Shown here: positions 9,434-19,204 of the stretch, one piece after another
Position numbering within the stretch: the stretch's first letter is position 1
Layout of the letters: each line of letters begins with the position of its first letter
Assembly (NCBI RefSeq): GCF_002895005.1
Contig: NZ_POWF01000002.1
Coordinates: 1 to 64,000, forward strand
Direction: 5' to 3'
DNA: 64,000 bases
DNA from: Hanstruepera neustonica
Lineage (GTDB): Bacteria; Bacteroidota; Bacteroidia; Flavobacteriales; Flavobacteriaceae
Position numbers and translations under genes: made by a program
The notes under the pieces: model-generated
Databases searched by the model: none
What the model saw: only the letters and a program-made list of their open reading frames with translations
Told to the model about the DNA's origin: nothing

Positions 9434-10804
9434 TTAGGCCATGGAATCCAATATCATCTGAATATCTTTTTCAGTAGTATCTGGATTGATGAAACAAAAT
9501 CTGGAAACCGTTTCAAATGTGTCGCCATTTTTCCATTTGGTTGGTGTTACCAAAGCAAACCCTTTTCTATGATTTTCATAGGTCCAATGCGTGTAATCTT
9601 CGGGTTTCCAACCCTTTCTTCTGTATAACACGCAAGAGAGACTAGGTTCCCTAACCAGTTCCAAGTTAGGATCTGACTCAATCATTCGCCCTGCAATTTT
9701 GGCCAATTCAATACCACGTTCGACCGATTGCTTGTATCTATCCGTACCATGTGTCGCCAGTGAAAACCATAAAGGTAATCCCCTAACGCGACGGGTTAAT
9801 TGTATTTGATAATCGGTTGGGTTAAATCCATGAGCCCCTTCATCCTTGAAAATATCCAAATAAGAACCTTGTTGTGAGTGAGCCTCCTTTGCCAATTCGG
9901 GATGTTTATAAATAACTGCTCCACAGTCATAGGGTGAAAACATCCATTTATGAGGATCTATGGTAATACTATCTGCTTTTTCTATGCCCTTGAATAGCGG
10001 TCTTACTGAATCCGCTGCTAAAGCACCACCACCATAAGCTGCATCCACATGAAACCATAATTTTTCGGATTGACATACTTCTGCAATACCATCTAAATCA
10101 TCAATAATTCCCGCATTCGTAGTACCTCCTGTTGCTACCACTGCAAATAATCGTTTCCGTTGATGAAAGGTTAAGTTTTCAATGGTCTCCTTTAATGATT
10201 GACCCGTTAGTTTTTCTTCCGTGTCCACCAAAAGGATATCCACATCCGCAACCTTCGCCATCGCTTTGATTGATGAATGCGCACCAATAGAAGTGATTAT
10301 CAAACCCTTTTCACGCTTGTAGGTATCGTCGCGTCGCCAGTATTCTCTTGCCGTCACAATGGCCGATAAGTTTGCTGCTGTACCGCCACTGGTAAACACA
10401 CCAAATGCACCTTTAGGTAACCCTGTGAGCGACACAATCCATTGCATGGCTTCATTCTCGCAAAAAATTCCACCGGCACCTTCCATCCAATAAGCACCAT
10501 GTATACTTGAAGCCGAAGTAACCAGATCAAACATAATAGCAGCACGCGTTGGTGATGCAGGTACAAACGCCAGATTTCTGGGATGATCTACGGGTACATT
10601 GGCTTTTGACAAATGCTCTTTCCATAGATTAAAAGCATACTCACCTCCGATACCATTTTCGGTAATCGTTTCTCCTACAAGTGCCTTTAATTCTTCTGAT
10701 TTTTTGGGTTTCCCTATATGATGCTCCGTAGCTGAAATTCTACCAATGGCATATTTCATGACATCCAGGGTCATTTCAATTAGCTCAATATCAATTTTAT
10801 GCAT
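9434..10804 (-). CDS. Pyridoxal-phosphate-dependent group II decarboxylase
   Basis: A 456-residue enzyme of the aromatic-amino-acid/glutamate decarboxylase family. Visible motifs are TSGGTAAN (138-145), VDAAYGG (253-259, with Asp254 to bind the pyridine nitrogen) and DPHKW, where Lys286 forms the Schiff base. It would decarboxylate an amino acid or act on a related substrate in the cytoplasm. The substrate cannot be told from sequence; tyrosine, DOPA, tryptophan and glutamate are all handled by relatives. The gene begins three bases after the stop of bshC, so the two are very likely co-transcribed. Confidence 0.9.
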   Translation of the reverse strand: MHKIDIELIEMTLDVMKYAIGRISATEHHIGKPKKSEELKALVGETITENGIGGEYAFNLWKEHLSKANVPVDHPRNLAFVPASPTRAAIMFDLVTSASSIHGAYWMEGAGGIFCENEAMQWIVSLTGLPKGAFGVFTSGGTAANLSAIVTAREYWRRDDTYKREKGLIITSIGAHSSIKAMAKVADVDILLVDTEEKLTGQSLKETIENLTFHQRKRLFAVVATGGTTNAGIIDDLDGIAEVCQSEKLWFHVDAAYGGGALAADSVRPLFKGIEKADSITIDPHKWMFSPYDCGAVIYKHPELAKEAHSQQGSYLDIFKDEGAHGFNPTDYQIQLTRRVRGLPLWFSLATHGTDRYKQSVERGIELAKIAGRMIESDPNLELVREPSLSCVLYRRKGWKPEDYTHWTYENHRKGFALVTPTKWKNGDTFETVSRFCFINPDTTEKDIQMILDSMA

Positions 10805-10807
10805 GAA

Positions 10808-12412
10808 TCAGTCTAGATTTAGTATTGTAAATTCGCCTTTTAATGGTTGCAAATTTAACACTAACTCATCAATTAATTGGTCTCCAAACTCTAAATAAAA
10901 GCTAGAAAAATTGGCTTGACGTTCTTGTAAACTTTGATTAGGAAACAACTCTTTTTGAATTTCAGTAATACGTTCAATATGATCTTGAAACTTCCGTTTT
11001 TGCGCTTTTAAAAGACGTTTTTCAAGGTGTTCCAATCCTTTAATTTGTTTCCGCTCTTGAGCAGCAACGGCTCCTACAAAAGATTTATCTGTTTGTTCAG
11101 CCAATGCATAGAGATCTTTGAACTGTTTATTTAGGAATTCCTTTTGTGAAGAAAAATCGATGTCAATTTTTGAAAGCTGTTTGGTAACTTTCGATATCAA
11201 ATGGTCTTGTTTCAAGAACAAATCTTTGATAGTCACATCCAGTTTGTCCAGTTTCCCTTTTTGCTTTTTTGAAAAAAGCAACACCGAATTCCGCAACAAC
11301 AATATTGGGAAGGGAATATTTTGACTTTCAAAGTTAGACTTTAACTGAAACCAATAGGCCAATTCACCACCACCACCTATGTAACATAAATTCGGAAGAA
11401 CTACCTCCTGATATAATGGTCTAGTAATAACGTTTGGACTAAACTGCTCCGGATGCTTTTCAACTTCGGTCATCAATTCCTCCTTACTCCAAAATAGGTC
11501 AGTTTCCAAAACATGATATTTACCATCCTCTTCAACAATCCGCTCCCGTAGATTTTTATCCAGATAAAATAGATTGATTTCCCTGGGGTTTACTTGAATT
11601 TTATAATTGGTATCCAACTTATTTAGACGCTCGTTGGTTTCGGAAACATTCTTGAATGATATGTTATTTATTAGTTCTTCTTTTATGAACGGAACGAATA
11701 AACGTTTCAAATCAGCATCATTTCCATCCAGAATCACGAGTCCATGCTTAGAGAAGAGACTATTAACTAAATACCGCGTAGCGCCAGTTAACGTATTGTG
11801 GTTTAAATAAGATTCCTTGAATAGATTTTTTAGGGCATCTGCATTTTTTCCAGGCCCCAACTCCCCTGAAAAGACCTTGCAAACTTCATCGAGTCCTTCT
11901 AAACTTGACTCACCAACCGCTCCAGATACATTTTTACTCCATTGTACTTTCTTTCCTTGATAATTAAAGAAATTTATTTCCTCAAAATCATGATCTTCAC
12001 TTGCCATCCAATAAACAGGAACAAAGTTATATTCTGGATATTGCTTTTTTAAATCCTTACACAAGTTAATGGCAGATACAATTTTGTAGAAAAAATAAAG
12101 TGGTCCTGTAAACAAGTTTAGTTGATGACCTGTAGTAATTGTAAAGGTATTTTCTTGGTTAAGAGACTCAATATTTAATTCGGTTTCTTTTGAAACATGA
12201 ATATTTTGATATTGATTTTTAATTGAATCAACCAATACTTGTCTTGACTGCTTGCTGTAATTTGATTGCTTTTCTACAATTTGTGCTTTGAAGTTTTCAA
12301 TATTAGGGAACCTATTATAAAATGGTTTTAGTTGTGCAGACTCTTCAAGATAATCACAAATTAAATCTGAAAAATAACCGGTTTCTTTAAACGGAATACA
12401 TTCGGAATGCAT
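10808..12412 (-). CDS. bshC: Bacillithiol biosynthesis cysteine-adding enzyme BshC
   Basis: BshC adds cysteine to glucosaminyl-malate, the final step of bacillithiol synthesis, in organisms that use this thiol instead of glutathione. The 534-residue length is standard. Family hallmarks are the N-terminal F-x-x-T-G-Y-F-S-D stretch, TTGHQLNLFTGPLYF, the substrate-site VYWMASEDHDFEEI, the LCYIGGGGELAYW segment and a coiled-coil region in the last third. It probably opens the minus-strand run leading to the PLP decarboxylase and guaA. Other bsh genes are not in the window. Confidence 0.95.
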   Translation of the reverse strand: MHSECIPFKETGYFSDLICDYLEESAQLKPFYNRFPNIENFKAQIVEKQSNYSKQSRQVLVDSIKNQYQNIHVSKETELNIESLNQENTFTITTGHQLNLFTGPLYFFYKIVSAINLCKDLKKQYPEYNFVPVYWMASEDHDFEEINFFNYQGKKVQWSKNVSGAVGESSLEGLDEVCKVFSGELGPGKNADALKNLFKESYLNHNTLTGATRYLVNSLFSKHGLVILDGNDADLKRLFVPFIKEELINNISFKNVSETNERLNKLDTNYKIQVNPREINLFYLDKNLRERIVEEDGKYHVLETDLFWSKEELMTEVEKHPEQFSPNVITRPLYQEVVLPNLCYIGGGGELAYWFQLKSNFESQNIPFPILLLRNSVLLFSKKQKGKLDKLDVTIKDLFLKQDHLISKVTKQLSKIDIDFSSQKEFLNKQFKDLYALAEQTDKSFVGAVAAQERKQIKGLEHLEKRLLKAQKRKFQDHIERITEIQKELFPNQSLQERQANFSSFYLEFGDQLIDELVLNLQPLKGEFTILNLD

Positions 12413-12670
12413 AGTTTCACTTCAAAATTTATGTAAAGATACCATCTTTTACAGATTCTAAACAGATATTGTGTTTTTAGCTTTTTTTTAACACCCGCTT
12501 TTTTAACTAGCCAAATAAATATTCTCCATTTATCATACTCCCTCAATGAATTGGGTACTTTAAGTGCTAAAACGTTCACTTTACTCAATTGAATGGCAAT
12601 TGTATCTATATTATTATTAACTTTATTTGAAATTAAAATATTGCTTAATCAAAAAGAAAAAACCATTATT

Positions 12671-13465
12671 ATGAAACATTTAAAATTAACCACACTATTA
12701 CTCTGCACATTATTACTATTTACCTGCAGGAATTCAGATGATTCATCTCCTGTTCCACCCAGTAGAACTTTTGATGATGTCAGACAGGATTTTAGTCAAA
12801 TAGATTTTACTACGGGAAATAATGATATTGCCCTTAGAAATCACTTTAATTTTATCTGGAACTTTAGGGTTGTGATGCCTGATGTTGATTTTACTAACAA
12901 TAATAGACCATTGATTGTGACGTTGCATGGAGGAGTCTCTATTAGTGATCCTAATGCACACAAGCATACCGATTGCTTTGCAGAACCTGGCTTTTCAGCA
13001 CTAGATCCAATTATTATTAGCCCTAATGCTGATCAGTTATCTTGGTTTCATGCCTACAATGTTGAATTCGTACTATCTCTTGTTGATTTAGCTAAAGAAT
13101 TTTTACCTGTAGATCCAAACAAAATTGTCATTAATGGATACAGTGATGGAGGTAATGGAAGTTGGTATTTGGGAGAAACTCGCCCTAATTTTTTTAGTGC
13201 AGCTATTCCAATGGCAAGCGCTTATGGTTCCTATCATCAGAATGGTACAGCTAGAACCATGCCTATACCTATGTATGTTATACATGGAGAGAATGATGAT
13301 TTGTTTCCTTTAGCCGATATACAAGACTGGGTTATGGAAACTACCGATGTAGGTAGCGATATTACATTGGATGTCGCTCCAGGATTGACCCATTATGAAC
13401 CTTGTGAATATGTGTCCTATTTGCAAAACGCTTCAGATTGGCTCGTAAATCATGTGTGGAATTAA
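12671..13465 (+). CDS. Secreted alpha/beta-hydrolase (esterase) lipoprotein
   Basis: The ATG at 12671 gives a 264-residue protein with a signal peptide and a likely lipidated Cys19; upstream in-frame codons would bury this signal. The core is an alpha/beta hydrolase resembling PHB-depolymerase/feruloyl-esterase-type enzymes, with LHGG near residue 85, nucleophile elbow GYSDGG (Ser158), acid in HGENDD (about Asp209) and His241 in LTHYEP. It would cleave an ester outside the cytoplasm; the substrate is unknown. The next gene starts 12 bases downstream, so a common transcript is likely. Confidence 0.85.
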   Translation: MKHLKLTTLLLCTLLLFTCRNSDDSSPVPPSRTFDDVRQDFSQIDFTTGNNDIALRNHFNFIWNFRVVMPDVDFTNNNRPLIVTLHGGVSISDPNAHKHTDCFAEPGFSALDPIIISPNADQLSWFHAYNVEFVLSLVDLAKEFLPVDPNKIVINGYSDGGNGSWYLGETRPNFFSAAIPMASAYGSYHQNGTARTMPIPMYVIHGENDDLFPLADIQDWVMETTDVGSDITLDVAPGLTHYEPCEYVSYLQNASDWLVNHVWN

Positions 13466-13476
13466 TTAAATTGAAT

Positions 13477-14751
13477 ATGGAATTGCCTTTAAGAAATTCA
13501 ATATCACTTGCAATAGCTATTATACTTGCTATGTTGGCACCAACTGTATGGGCTCAGGACCAAAATAGTTTTATTGAAATAAAAGGTTCTGTCTACGACA
13601 CTTCAAATAACGACCCACTTGTTTTTGCTGATATTATTGTGGTTGACACCAACATAGCTACCATTACCAATACCGAAGGAGAGTTTTTATTGAAAATCCC
13701 AAATGCATTCAAAAATGCATCGGTTACTATTCAATTTTTAGGTTATGCTGATATTACTGTAACAGTCTTGGAGCTTCAAAAAACCAGTTCTATAGGTTTG
13801 AAACCTTCTTTCACACAATTGGATGAAATAAAAATATCAAGACCTAAAAATGCCGAATCTCTTGTTCGTTTAATGTTGGAAAAAAGTGGTGTAAACTATA
13901 TAAATGACAATGTGACCATGACGGCATTCTACAGGGAAACCATTAAAAAACGACGCACTAATGCTTCACTTTCTGAAGCTGTTATTGAAGTTCAAAAACA
14001 AGCCTATACTAATAGAAAACGCGATGCCGTTAACATTGTTAAGGTTCGAAAAAGTACCAACTATTCTAAATTGGACACTATTGCACTCAAACTTCAAGGT
14101 GGACCATTTAGTAATTTGTACGCCGATATTATTAAATACCCGGAATACATCTTTACGGAAGATAACCTATCACAATATATCTTTACTTTTGACACATCAA
14201 CTTACATCAATGATCAATTGGTATATGTTGTAAACTTTAAGCAAAAACCAGAATTAAAAATACCATTGTATTATGGCAAATTGTTTATCGATTCAGATAG
14301 TTTTGCCCTTACTAGTGCGATTTATAGCCTTAATGTTGAAAACAGAGCTTTAGCCAGCGAATTGTTCATTAGAAAAAAGCCCAATAAAGTTCATGTCTAC
14401 CCAACAGAGGCCAATTATCGGGTCAATTACAGATCCAGTAATGGTAAATGGTATTTTAGTTACAGTAATATTTTATTGTCTTTTAAAGTTAATTGGAAAG
14501 GTCGTTTGTTTAACAGTTATTATACTTTAAACAGTGAGATGGCCATTACTAATTGGAAGGTATCTCAAGAAAAATTCACAAAACCTGAAGACAAGAATTT
14601 GATTTTGAAACCCACCAGTATTTTGATTGATGAAGCATCAGGCTTTTCAGACCCAGAATTCTGGGGGCAGTACAACATTATTGAGCCTGAAAAGTCCATT
14701 GAGTCTGCTATTAAAAAAATCAATAAACAGTTAGAAAAATCGTCATCTTAA
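13477..14751 (+). CDS. Carboxypeptidase-like regulatory domain surface protein
   Basis: The ATG at 13477 gives a 424-residue protein with a clean signal peptide (cleavage near AQDQ); the in-frame ATG at 13438 would overlap the previous gene and prepend a polar stretch. After the signal comes a beta-sandwich of the carboxypeptidase-D regulatory type (about 28-115: G-x-V-Y-D, then F-A-D-I, ending in FLGYADI), as found at the N-termini of SusC-like receptors. The rest is beta-rich without a TonB plug. It is probably an envelope protein; its role is unknown. It is the middle gene of a tight three-gene run. Confidence 0.8.
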   Translation: MELPLRNSISLAIAIILAMLAPTVWAQDQNSFIEIKGSVYDTSNNDPLVFADIIVVDTNIATITNTEGEFLLKIPNAFKNASVTIQFLGYADITVTVLELQKTSSIGLKPSFTQLDEIKISRPKNAESLVRLMLEKSGVNYINDNVTMTAFYRETIKKRRTNASLSEAVIEVQKQAYTNRKRDAVNIVKVRKSTNYSKLDTIALKLQGGPFSNLYADIIKYPEYIFTEDNLSQYIFTFDTSTYINDQLVYVVNFKQKPELKIPLYYGKLFIDSDSFALTSAIYSLNVENRALASELFIRKKPNKVHVYPTEANYRVNYRSSNGKWYFSYSNILLSFKVNWKGRLFNSYYTLNSEMAITNWKVSQEKFTKPEDKNLILKPTSILIDEASGFSDPEFWGQYNIIEPEKSIESAIKKINKQLEKSSS

Positions 14752-14763
14752 ACTATTCTTCAT

Positions 14764-15621
14764 ATGAGTTTAAAACAACTAATCAAAAGTATTACGCCAA
14801 AATTCATTATCAATAAAATTCATGCAGCCCGTAAATCACAAGAAATGGCTGCATTTCATGCCTTGCCCGAAGAATCATTGGATGCCAAAAACCTAATCCA
14901 CGAAAAGGATGTTAATCTTTCCGAAATTTTGAATTCAAAAGCTATAGGTGATTTATGGAAAGAGTCAAAGAAAGAAATTGATTCTTTTGATATACCAGAT
15001 GGCACAGGAGGTGTCAATCCTGGTGACAGAAGAGCCTTATATTATTTATTATGTCATTTTAAACCATCATCTATTCTGGAAGTTGGCACTCATATTGGTG
15101 CATCTACACTACATATAGCATCGGCACTTTATATAAGCCAAGTAAAACTAGGGGAACAAGTAGAATTTACAACCGTAGATATTCGAGATGTCAATTGCAC
15201 CAGCGAGAAGCCCTGGCTAAATTATGGCACTAAATTTTCACCTTTAGAAATGATTGCCAAATTCGGCTATGATCAGTTTACAACATTTAAAGCTGGGATG
15301 TCGCTTGACTTAATTAAATCCACTACCAAAACCTTTGATTTTATTTTTTTGGATGGTGATCATTCTGGCGGAACCGTTTATCAAGAAATTCCTGCTGCTC
15401 TTAAAATACTCAATAAAAATGGTGTCATTCTACTTCATGATTACTTTCCTAATATGAAACCCTTATGGTCTAACGGCTCCCTAGTTGAAGGGCCATATCT
15501 GGCAACCGAGAGATTAATAAATGAAGGTGCTAATCTAAAAGTTATTCCTTTGGGTAATTTGCCATGGCCCACCAAACTAGGTACCAACATCACGAGTTTG
15601 GCTTTATTAGTCCGAACTTAG
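14764..15621 (+). CDS. Class I SAM-dependent methyltransferase
   Basis: A 285-residue protein with a Rossmann-type methyltransferase fold: motif I ILEVGTHIGAST (104-115), TTVDIRD for the acidic ribose-binding residue, FIFLDGDHSGG, and GVILLHDYFP. This matches the Methyltransf_24 group, which includes O-methyltransferases of surface glycans and small molecules. The substrate is not evident. The gene starts 12 bases after its neighbour and is probably the last of the transcript; it converges with the spike-protein gene 47 bases away. Confidence 0.85.
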   Translation: MSLKQLIKSITPKFIINKIHAARKSQEMAAFHALPEESLDAKNLIHEKDVNLSEILNSKAIGDLWKESKKEIDSFDIPDGTGGVNPGDRRALYYLLCHFKPSSILEVGTHIGASTLHIASALYISQVKLGEQVEFTTVDIRDVNCTSEKPWLNYGTKFSPLEMIAKFGYDQFTTFKAGMSLDLIKSTTKTFDFIFLDGDHSGGTVYQEIPAALKILNKNGVILLHDYFPNMKPLWSNGSLVEGPYLATERLINEGANLKVIPLGNLPWPTKLGTNITSLALLVRT

Positions 15622-15668
15622 TTTAAAAAAACTAACATAATTATTCAATAAAAAGTAGATTCTTAATC

Positions 15669-17834
15669 TTACTCCTTGAAAGCATTTGGGTATCTTTTTT
15701 TCAATGATTCCCATATTGACGGCAAATAAGATCCGTCTTGCATATCTCTCAAGACTTCGCTTGGATTTTCAATGAGTTTTTGAATCTCCGGAAAGTTTGA
15801 CAAATCGACTCCAGCTTCCTCAAAGTGCTCCCGTAAGGGTTTCATACGCTCTTCAAAAATGTATCCATAATCCTTCAGCCATTGATCAAAATCTAATTTT
15901 TCAACATTCACTTTTGGACGTTGATTTACAAGTTTAGAAGCCAACGATGGTTCTTTCTGATCCTTTTCATCTCCATTGTTTTTTACAGTTTCATCTTCAG
16001 TAACAGTAATATCGGAGTTTTTTTCTGTGTTAATTTGATTTAAGATGATTCTAATTTGTGCTTTTAAACCTTCTATTTCTCTATCATGCTCCGCCACTTT
16101 AGCAGATAAATCATTTGTATTGATTCCAATAGCTACATTTATCATACTCGCCATTGCTCCAGTTTCTGAAGATTCCCATGCAACACCAACAATATTTTTG
16201 TAATCATCGCCCTGCATTTCGGATATTGGTTTTGCAATTGCTGTACCGTCGTTATTACCTGAAGGCAAAATATAATCCCCTACCTGAACTTCTCCTATAA
16301 CCCTTACAGGAACCTGCCCCATAAATGCTACTTTTTCATATAGGTTCTCATTCATTTTTTGTGTTGAATTACCCAGTATTATTGGATTTGTAGACACAAC
16401 CATTATATGGTTTGCCTCAACGGTATTTTTACTAATCATACCTCCAAAAACACCAACAACCTCTCCAGGATAGAATTGCTCATTGACATTCATTTTTAAT
16501 AACCATTCTGCATAATCAGCTCCACCCGTTTTAAATGATACACCTACATTGCTTTCTGCATAAACAACCAACTCTATAAGTCTGGCATAGGCTGCAACTG
16601 TTTGAATTCCCATAAGAGTGGCTTCTGCAGCGTCCAACTGTATTCCACATGCTACGCCTTCAGCCGCAATAAAAGCTTCTTCAGCCAATGCATTTGCTGC
16701 ATCCCAGATATAACGAAAACTATTATTTAGTTCATTTAAAGTCTGACCTTCAACAGCACCATGCTGACCTAAAGCATCAGAAAATGTAATAAAGTTTTTA
16801 TTGCTGTTTCTGCCTCCATCAACGTCAATCCAAATTCCTTGATTAGATCCTTTTACCTCCAATGGATAAGAACTCGGGCTATTTTGACTACCATCAACAT
16901 TCGCATTTATAATTACACGTCCATTCAAATTACTGGAAGCATTCACGCTTAAGGTATTACTCAATGTACTAATGCCCAAAACGTTCAAGGCGCTATTCAA
17001 ATTGCTAGTTCCGCTAACATTTAAGGTATTGTTCAAATTACTCACACCGCTAACATCCAAAAGGTTTAAGTTTGAGTTTTGTGCTACTGTAATATTTTGA
17101 AAGTTTCCATCATTGAAATTCGCTTGCCCAATAACGGTCAAATCACCATTCAAAAGCGTATTCCCTTCAACAGTTAAGTCAGAATATAAATTAGTATCGC
17201 CACCAACTGCCAATTCACCATCAAAGCTAACCAATCCTTCTACGGTTAAATCGCCTGTGAGCAACGTTGGTTCTTGATTAAAAACCGTCAAAGTACCATT
17301 TAAGTTTGTGTTTCCATCTACCGTTAAATCACCCGTTAAGTGTGAGGGACTCGCATTATTTACATTAAAGTTGTTATTGAGATTGGTTTCACCATCTACA
17401 TCTAAAGTGGATGTGGCAATAATTTCACGATGCTTTACATAGGGAATGTACGTGAGTTCTTGATAGCTAAACTCTATCCAACCATTGCCATCGTTTAAAT
17501 CGATTTCAACTTTCAAAAACTTCTCATTGTTCCAATAAATTTGATTAAAAGCATTGATTGACGACTGGCCATGACCAATCATCAAATGAATCATACCATA
17601 AGCATCGGTTGTAGTGCTGTGGGTTTCTTGATATTCAACAGATCCATTATTATCTATAATTGAAAATTGAACCTGTAAAGGGGTATTGGGCAGGTTATTA
17701 GATGGAACATCAACCCCTGGAATTTCTTGTGGATTGTTATCAATGATAACTGCTTGGTAACTGATACCGTCGGTTTGTGAAAAACCAAAAAGCATTATCA
17801 TACAACAAATAAAGAATAAGGCAAACTTTTTCAT
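15669..17834 (-). CDS. Secreted spike-like repeat protein with a chaperone/autocleavage-like domain
   Basis: The ATG at 17834 gives 721 residues with a signal peptide (to about 19) and avoids overlap with the upstream gene. Residues 20-133 form an N-terminal domain common in Bacteroidota surface proteins (SYQAVI and a YIPYV end). Residues about 140-310 are tandem beta-repeats of roughly 18 residues around G-D-L-T-V-x-G-N-T-N-L-N-G, suggesting a trimeric fibre or beta-helix. About 435-570 (GGADYAEWL, then VKVGDYILPSG-like VQVGDYILPSG) resembles the peptidase G2/intramolecular-chaperone domain of phage tail spikes. A coiled coil (575-605) and a charged tail follow. It is third in an operon with a beta-barrel and a T9SS protein. 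Confidence 0.78.
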   Translation of the reverse strand: MKKFALFFICCMIMLFGFSQTDGISYQAVIIDNNPQEIPGVDVPSNNLPNTPLQVQFSIIDNNGSVEYQETHSTTTDAYGMIHLMIGHGQSSINAFNQIYWNNEKFLKVEIDLNDGNGWIEFSYQELTYIPYVKHREIIATSTLDVDGETNLNNNFNVNNASPSHLTGDLTVDGNTNLNGTLTVFNQEPTLLTGDLTVEGLVSFDGELAVGGDTNLYSDLTVEGNTLLNGDLTVIGQANFNDGNFQNITVAQNSNLNLLDVSGVSNLNNTLNVSGTSNLNSALNVLGISTLSNTLSVNASSNLNGRVIINANVDGSQNSPSSYPLEVKGSNQGIWIDVDGGRNSNKNFITFSDALGQHGAVEGQTLNELNNSFRYIWDAANALAEEAFIAAEGVACGIQLDAAEATLMGIQTVAAYARLIELVVYAESNVGVSFKTGGADYAEWLLKMNVNEQFYPGEVVGVFGGMISKNTVEANHIMVVSTNPIILGNSTQKMNENLYEKVAFMGQVPVRVIGEVQVGDYILPSGNNDGTAIAKPISEMQGDDYKNIVGVAWESSETGAMASMINVAIGINTNDLSAKVAEHDREIEGLKAQIRIILNQINTEKNSDITVTEDETVKNNGDEKDQKEPSLASKLVNQRPKVNVEKLDFDQWLKDYGYIFEERMKPLREHFEEAGVDLSNFPEIQKLIENPSEVLRDMQDGSYLPSIWESLKKRYPNAFKE

Positions 17835-17845
17835 AATGTATACGT

Positions 17846-18496
17846 TTAAAATGGACAATTGCAATTAGGCAAATTGATAATCAGGCCCAATCCAAATTGG
17901 TGTGTAATTAGTTTTAATTGTTCTTGGTCAACACCATTTCCTTTTCCTATAAGCACGGTTCGCCCATAAGTATAGTTGACAAATAGTGATGTATTTCTTG
18001 AAATGGGATATTGCATTCCCAAATGACCTCGAGTAAAAAATATATAATTGTTAAATTCATCTTCACCTACCAAATTATAGACCTGATTGTTCAGCGTTTG
18101 AGTGCCTCGAATTAGGAATTCGGCAGCGAAAGAACCTTTGATATAAAATGAAAAATCGCGTAAACTGAACAGTTTTACATCCAATCCTGCATTGACTCCC
18201 AAATAGCTCACATCCCATTCAAAATAGTTGTCTAACCTGTTATCGCTTCCTATGGCACCATAACCGTTGTAAGACGCTCCCAGAGAAACAAACAGTGTCT
18301 GATTATTATTCAATACATTTCTGTAGCCCATACCAAAATAGATGTTGGTTTTTGACATTAAATTATCCAAAGATTCTCCTTGTGAGTTTTTATAATCGAA
18401 AGCTGATACCGTCGGTCCTAATTCCACATATAACTGTTGTGAAAAACCGTCTATTGCCAAAAACAGAAAACACCAAAAAAGTAAGTTTCGCGTCAT
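17846..18496 (-). CDS. Outer-membrane beta-barrel protein
   Basis: A 216-residue protein with a signal peptide (cleavage after FSQ near residue 20) and alternating hydrophobic/polar strands rich in Tyr, Phe and Gly typical of a small outer-membrane barrel of the porin/OmpA-like group. It lies one base after the upstream T9SS gene and 11 bases before the spike-like gene, so the three are almost certainly one transcript. It could be an anchor for its operon partners at the outer membrane, which is inference from context. Confidence 0.8.
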   Translation of the reverse strand: MTRNLLFWCFLFLAIDGFSQQLYVELGPTVSAFDYKNSQGESLDNLMSKTNIYFGMGYRNVLNNNQTLFVSLGASYNGYGAIGSDNRLDNYFEWDVSYLGVNAGLDVKLFSLRDFSFYIKGSFAAEFLIRGTQTLNNQVYNLVGEDEFNNYIFFTRGHLGMQYPISRNTSLFVNYTYGRTVLIGKGNGVDQEQLKLITHQFGLGLIINLPNCNCPF

Positions 18497-18497
18497 A

Positions 18498-18995
18498 CTA
18501 TTTTCTTATCAATTTGGCTAAAAACGTTTTGGACCGCATCCTAACAACTAACACATAATTACCCGAACTCACTGAACCAAAATCAAGATCAAGTGCTTGT
18601 ACAGGGCTAAATTCATTAACATAAATAGTTCTTCCCAACACATCAAGCAAGGTTACTTGTAAAACATCAAAGATGGCTTCGTTAAATCGAATATGAATGT
18701 CGTTATCAAATGGATTAGGATAAAAATAACCGTCCAAATCTGTATTAGAATCACCATTTAAAGCTGAAGGTGAAATAGGCTGTAAAAAACCCTGACGCAA
18801 GGAATAGCCATCTATATTATAAACAAACGTGACACTAGATTGACCGATACTCTCTTGAATAAAATAGCTTTTGTTATTGGCATAAATGAAATGCGAAGAC
18901 CCTTTACTTGATAGCGTCTCTTTCATTTTGATTTGTGCCAATCCTGTTTGGAAAAACAAACAGCCAATTATAGAAATCAAAAATATTCGGTGCAT
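18498..18995 (-). CDS. Small protein with type IX secretion (type A) sorting domain
   Basis: A 165-residue exported protein: signal peptide (to about 20, ending GLAQ), a short core with IGQSSVTF and YSLRQGFLQP, then a C-terminal T9SS type A sorting domain with YPNPF, TLLDVLGRTIY and SGNYVLVVRM before a basic end (KLIRK). The sorting domain directs passage through the type IX system and attachment or release at the cell surface. It is the first gene of a three-gene operon (sorting protein, barrel, spike). Two perfect TGTCCACCCTT repeats lie 66-87 bases upstream of its start codon. Confidence 0.88.
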   Translation of the reverse strand: MHRIFLISIIGCLFFQTGLAQIKMKETLSSKGSSHFIYANNKSYFIQESIGQSSVTFVYNIDGYSLRQGFLQPISPSALNGDSNTDLDGYFYPNPFDNDIHIRFNEAIFDVLQVTLLDVLGRTIYVNEFSPVQALDLDFGSVSSGNYVLVVRMRSKTFLAKLIRK

Positions 18996-19060
18996 GGTTT
19001 TGTGGTTGTCTTACAGCTAATGTATTTAGTATTAGCCGAGTAAAAAAGCAAAAAAGGCCA

Positions 19061-19082
19061 TGTCCACCCTTTGTCCACCCTT
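19061..19082. promoter_or_regulatory. Two perfect tandem 11-bp repeats TGTCCACCCTT
   Basis: The 11-mer TGTCCACCCTT occurs twice in direct succession, one DNA helical turn apart, between the divergent T9SS operon and the TPR-HTH regulator gene. Related TGTCCAC repeats with the same 11-bp phase lie before the cadherin-like lipoprotein gene on the other side of the regulator. This is what a cooperative binding site looks like; the encoded regulator is the obvious candidate, but binding is inferred. Confidence 0.6.
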
Positions 19083-19204
19083 CTGAAACCAGAATTTGGT
19101 AATTTTTATGGACTTTTATAATAGCAGTAAATACTATCATTTTTATTTACTATATTTCTGATTTACAATTAATTATATTATTAATTGAATAACAACTAAC
19201 TAAT

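Noticed and set aside
13438-13476. Upstream ATG for the carboxypeptidase-like regulatory domain protein
   Set aside because: It overlaps the preceding gene by 28 bases and places a polar stretch before the signal peptide. The ATG at 13477 gives a normal signal sequence.
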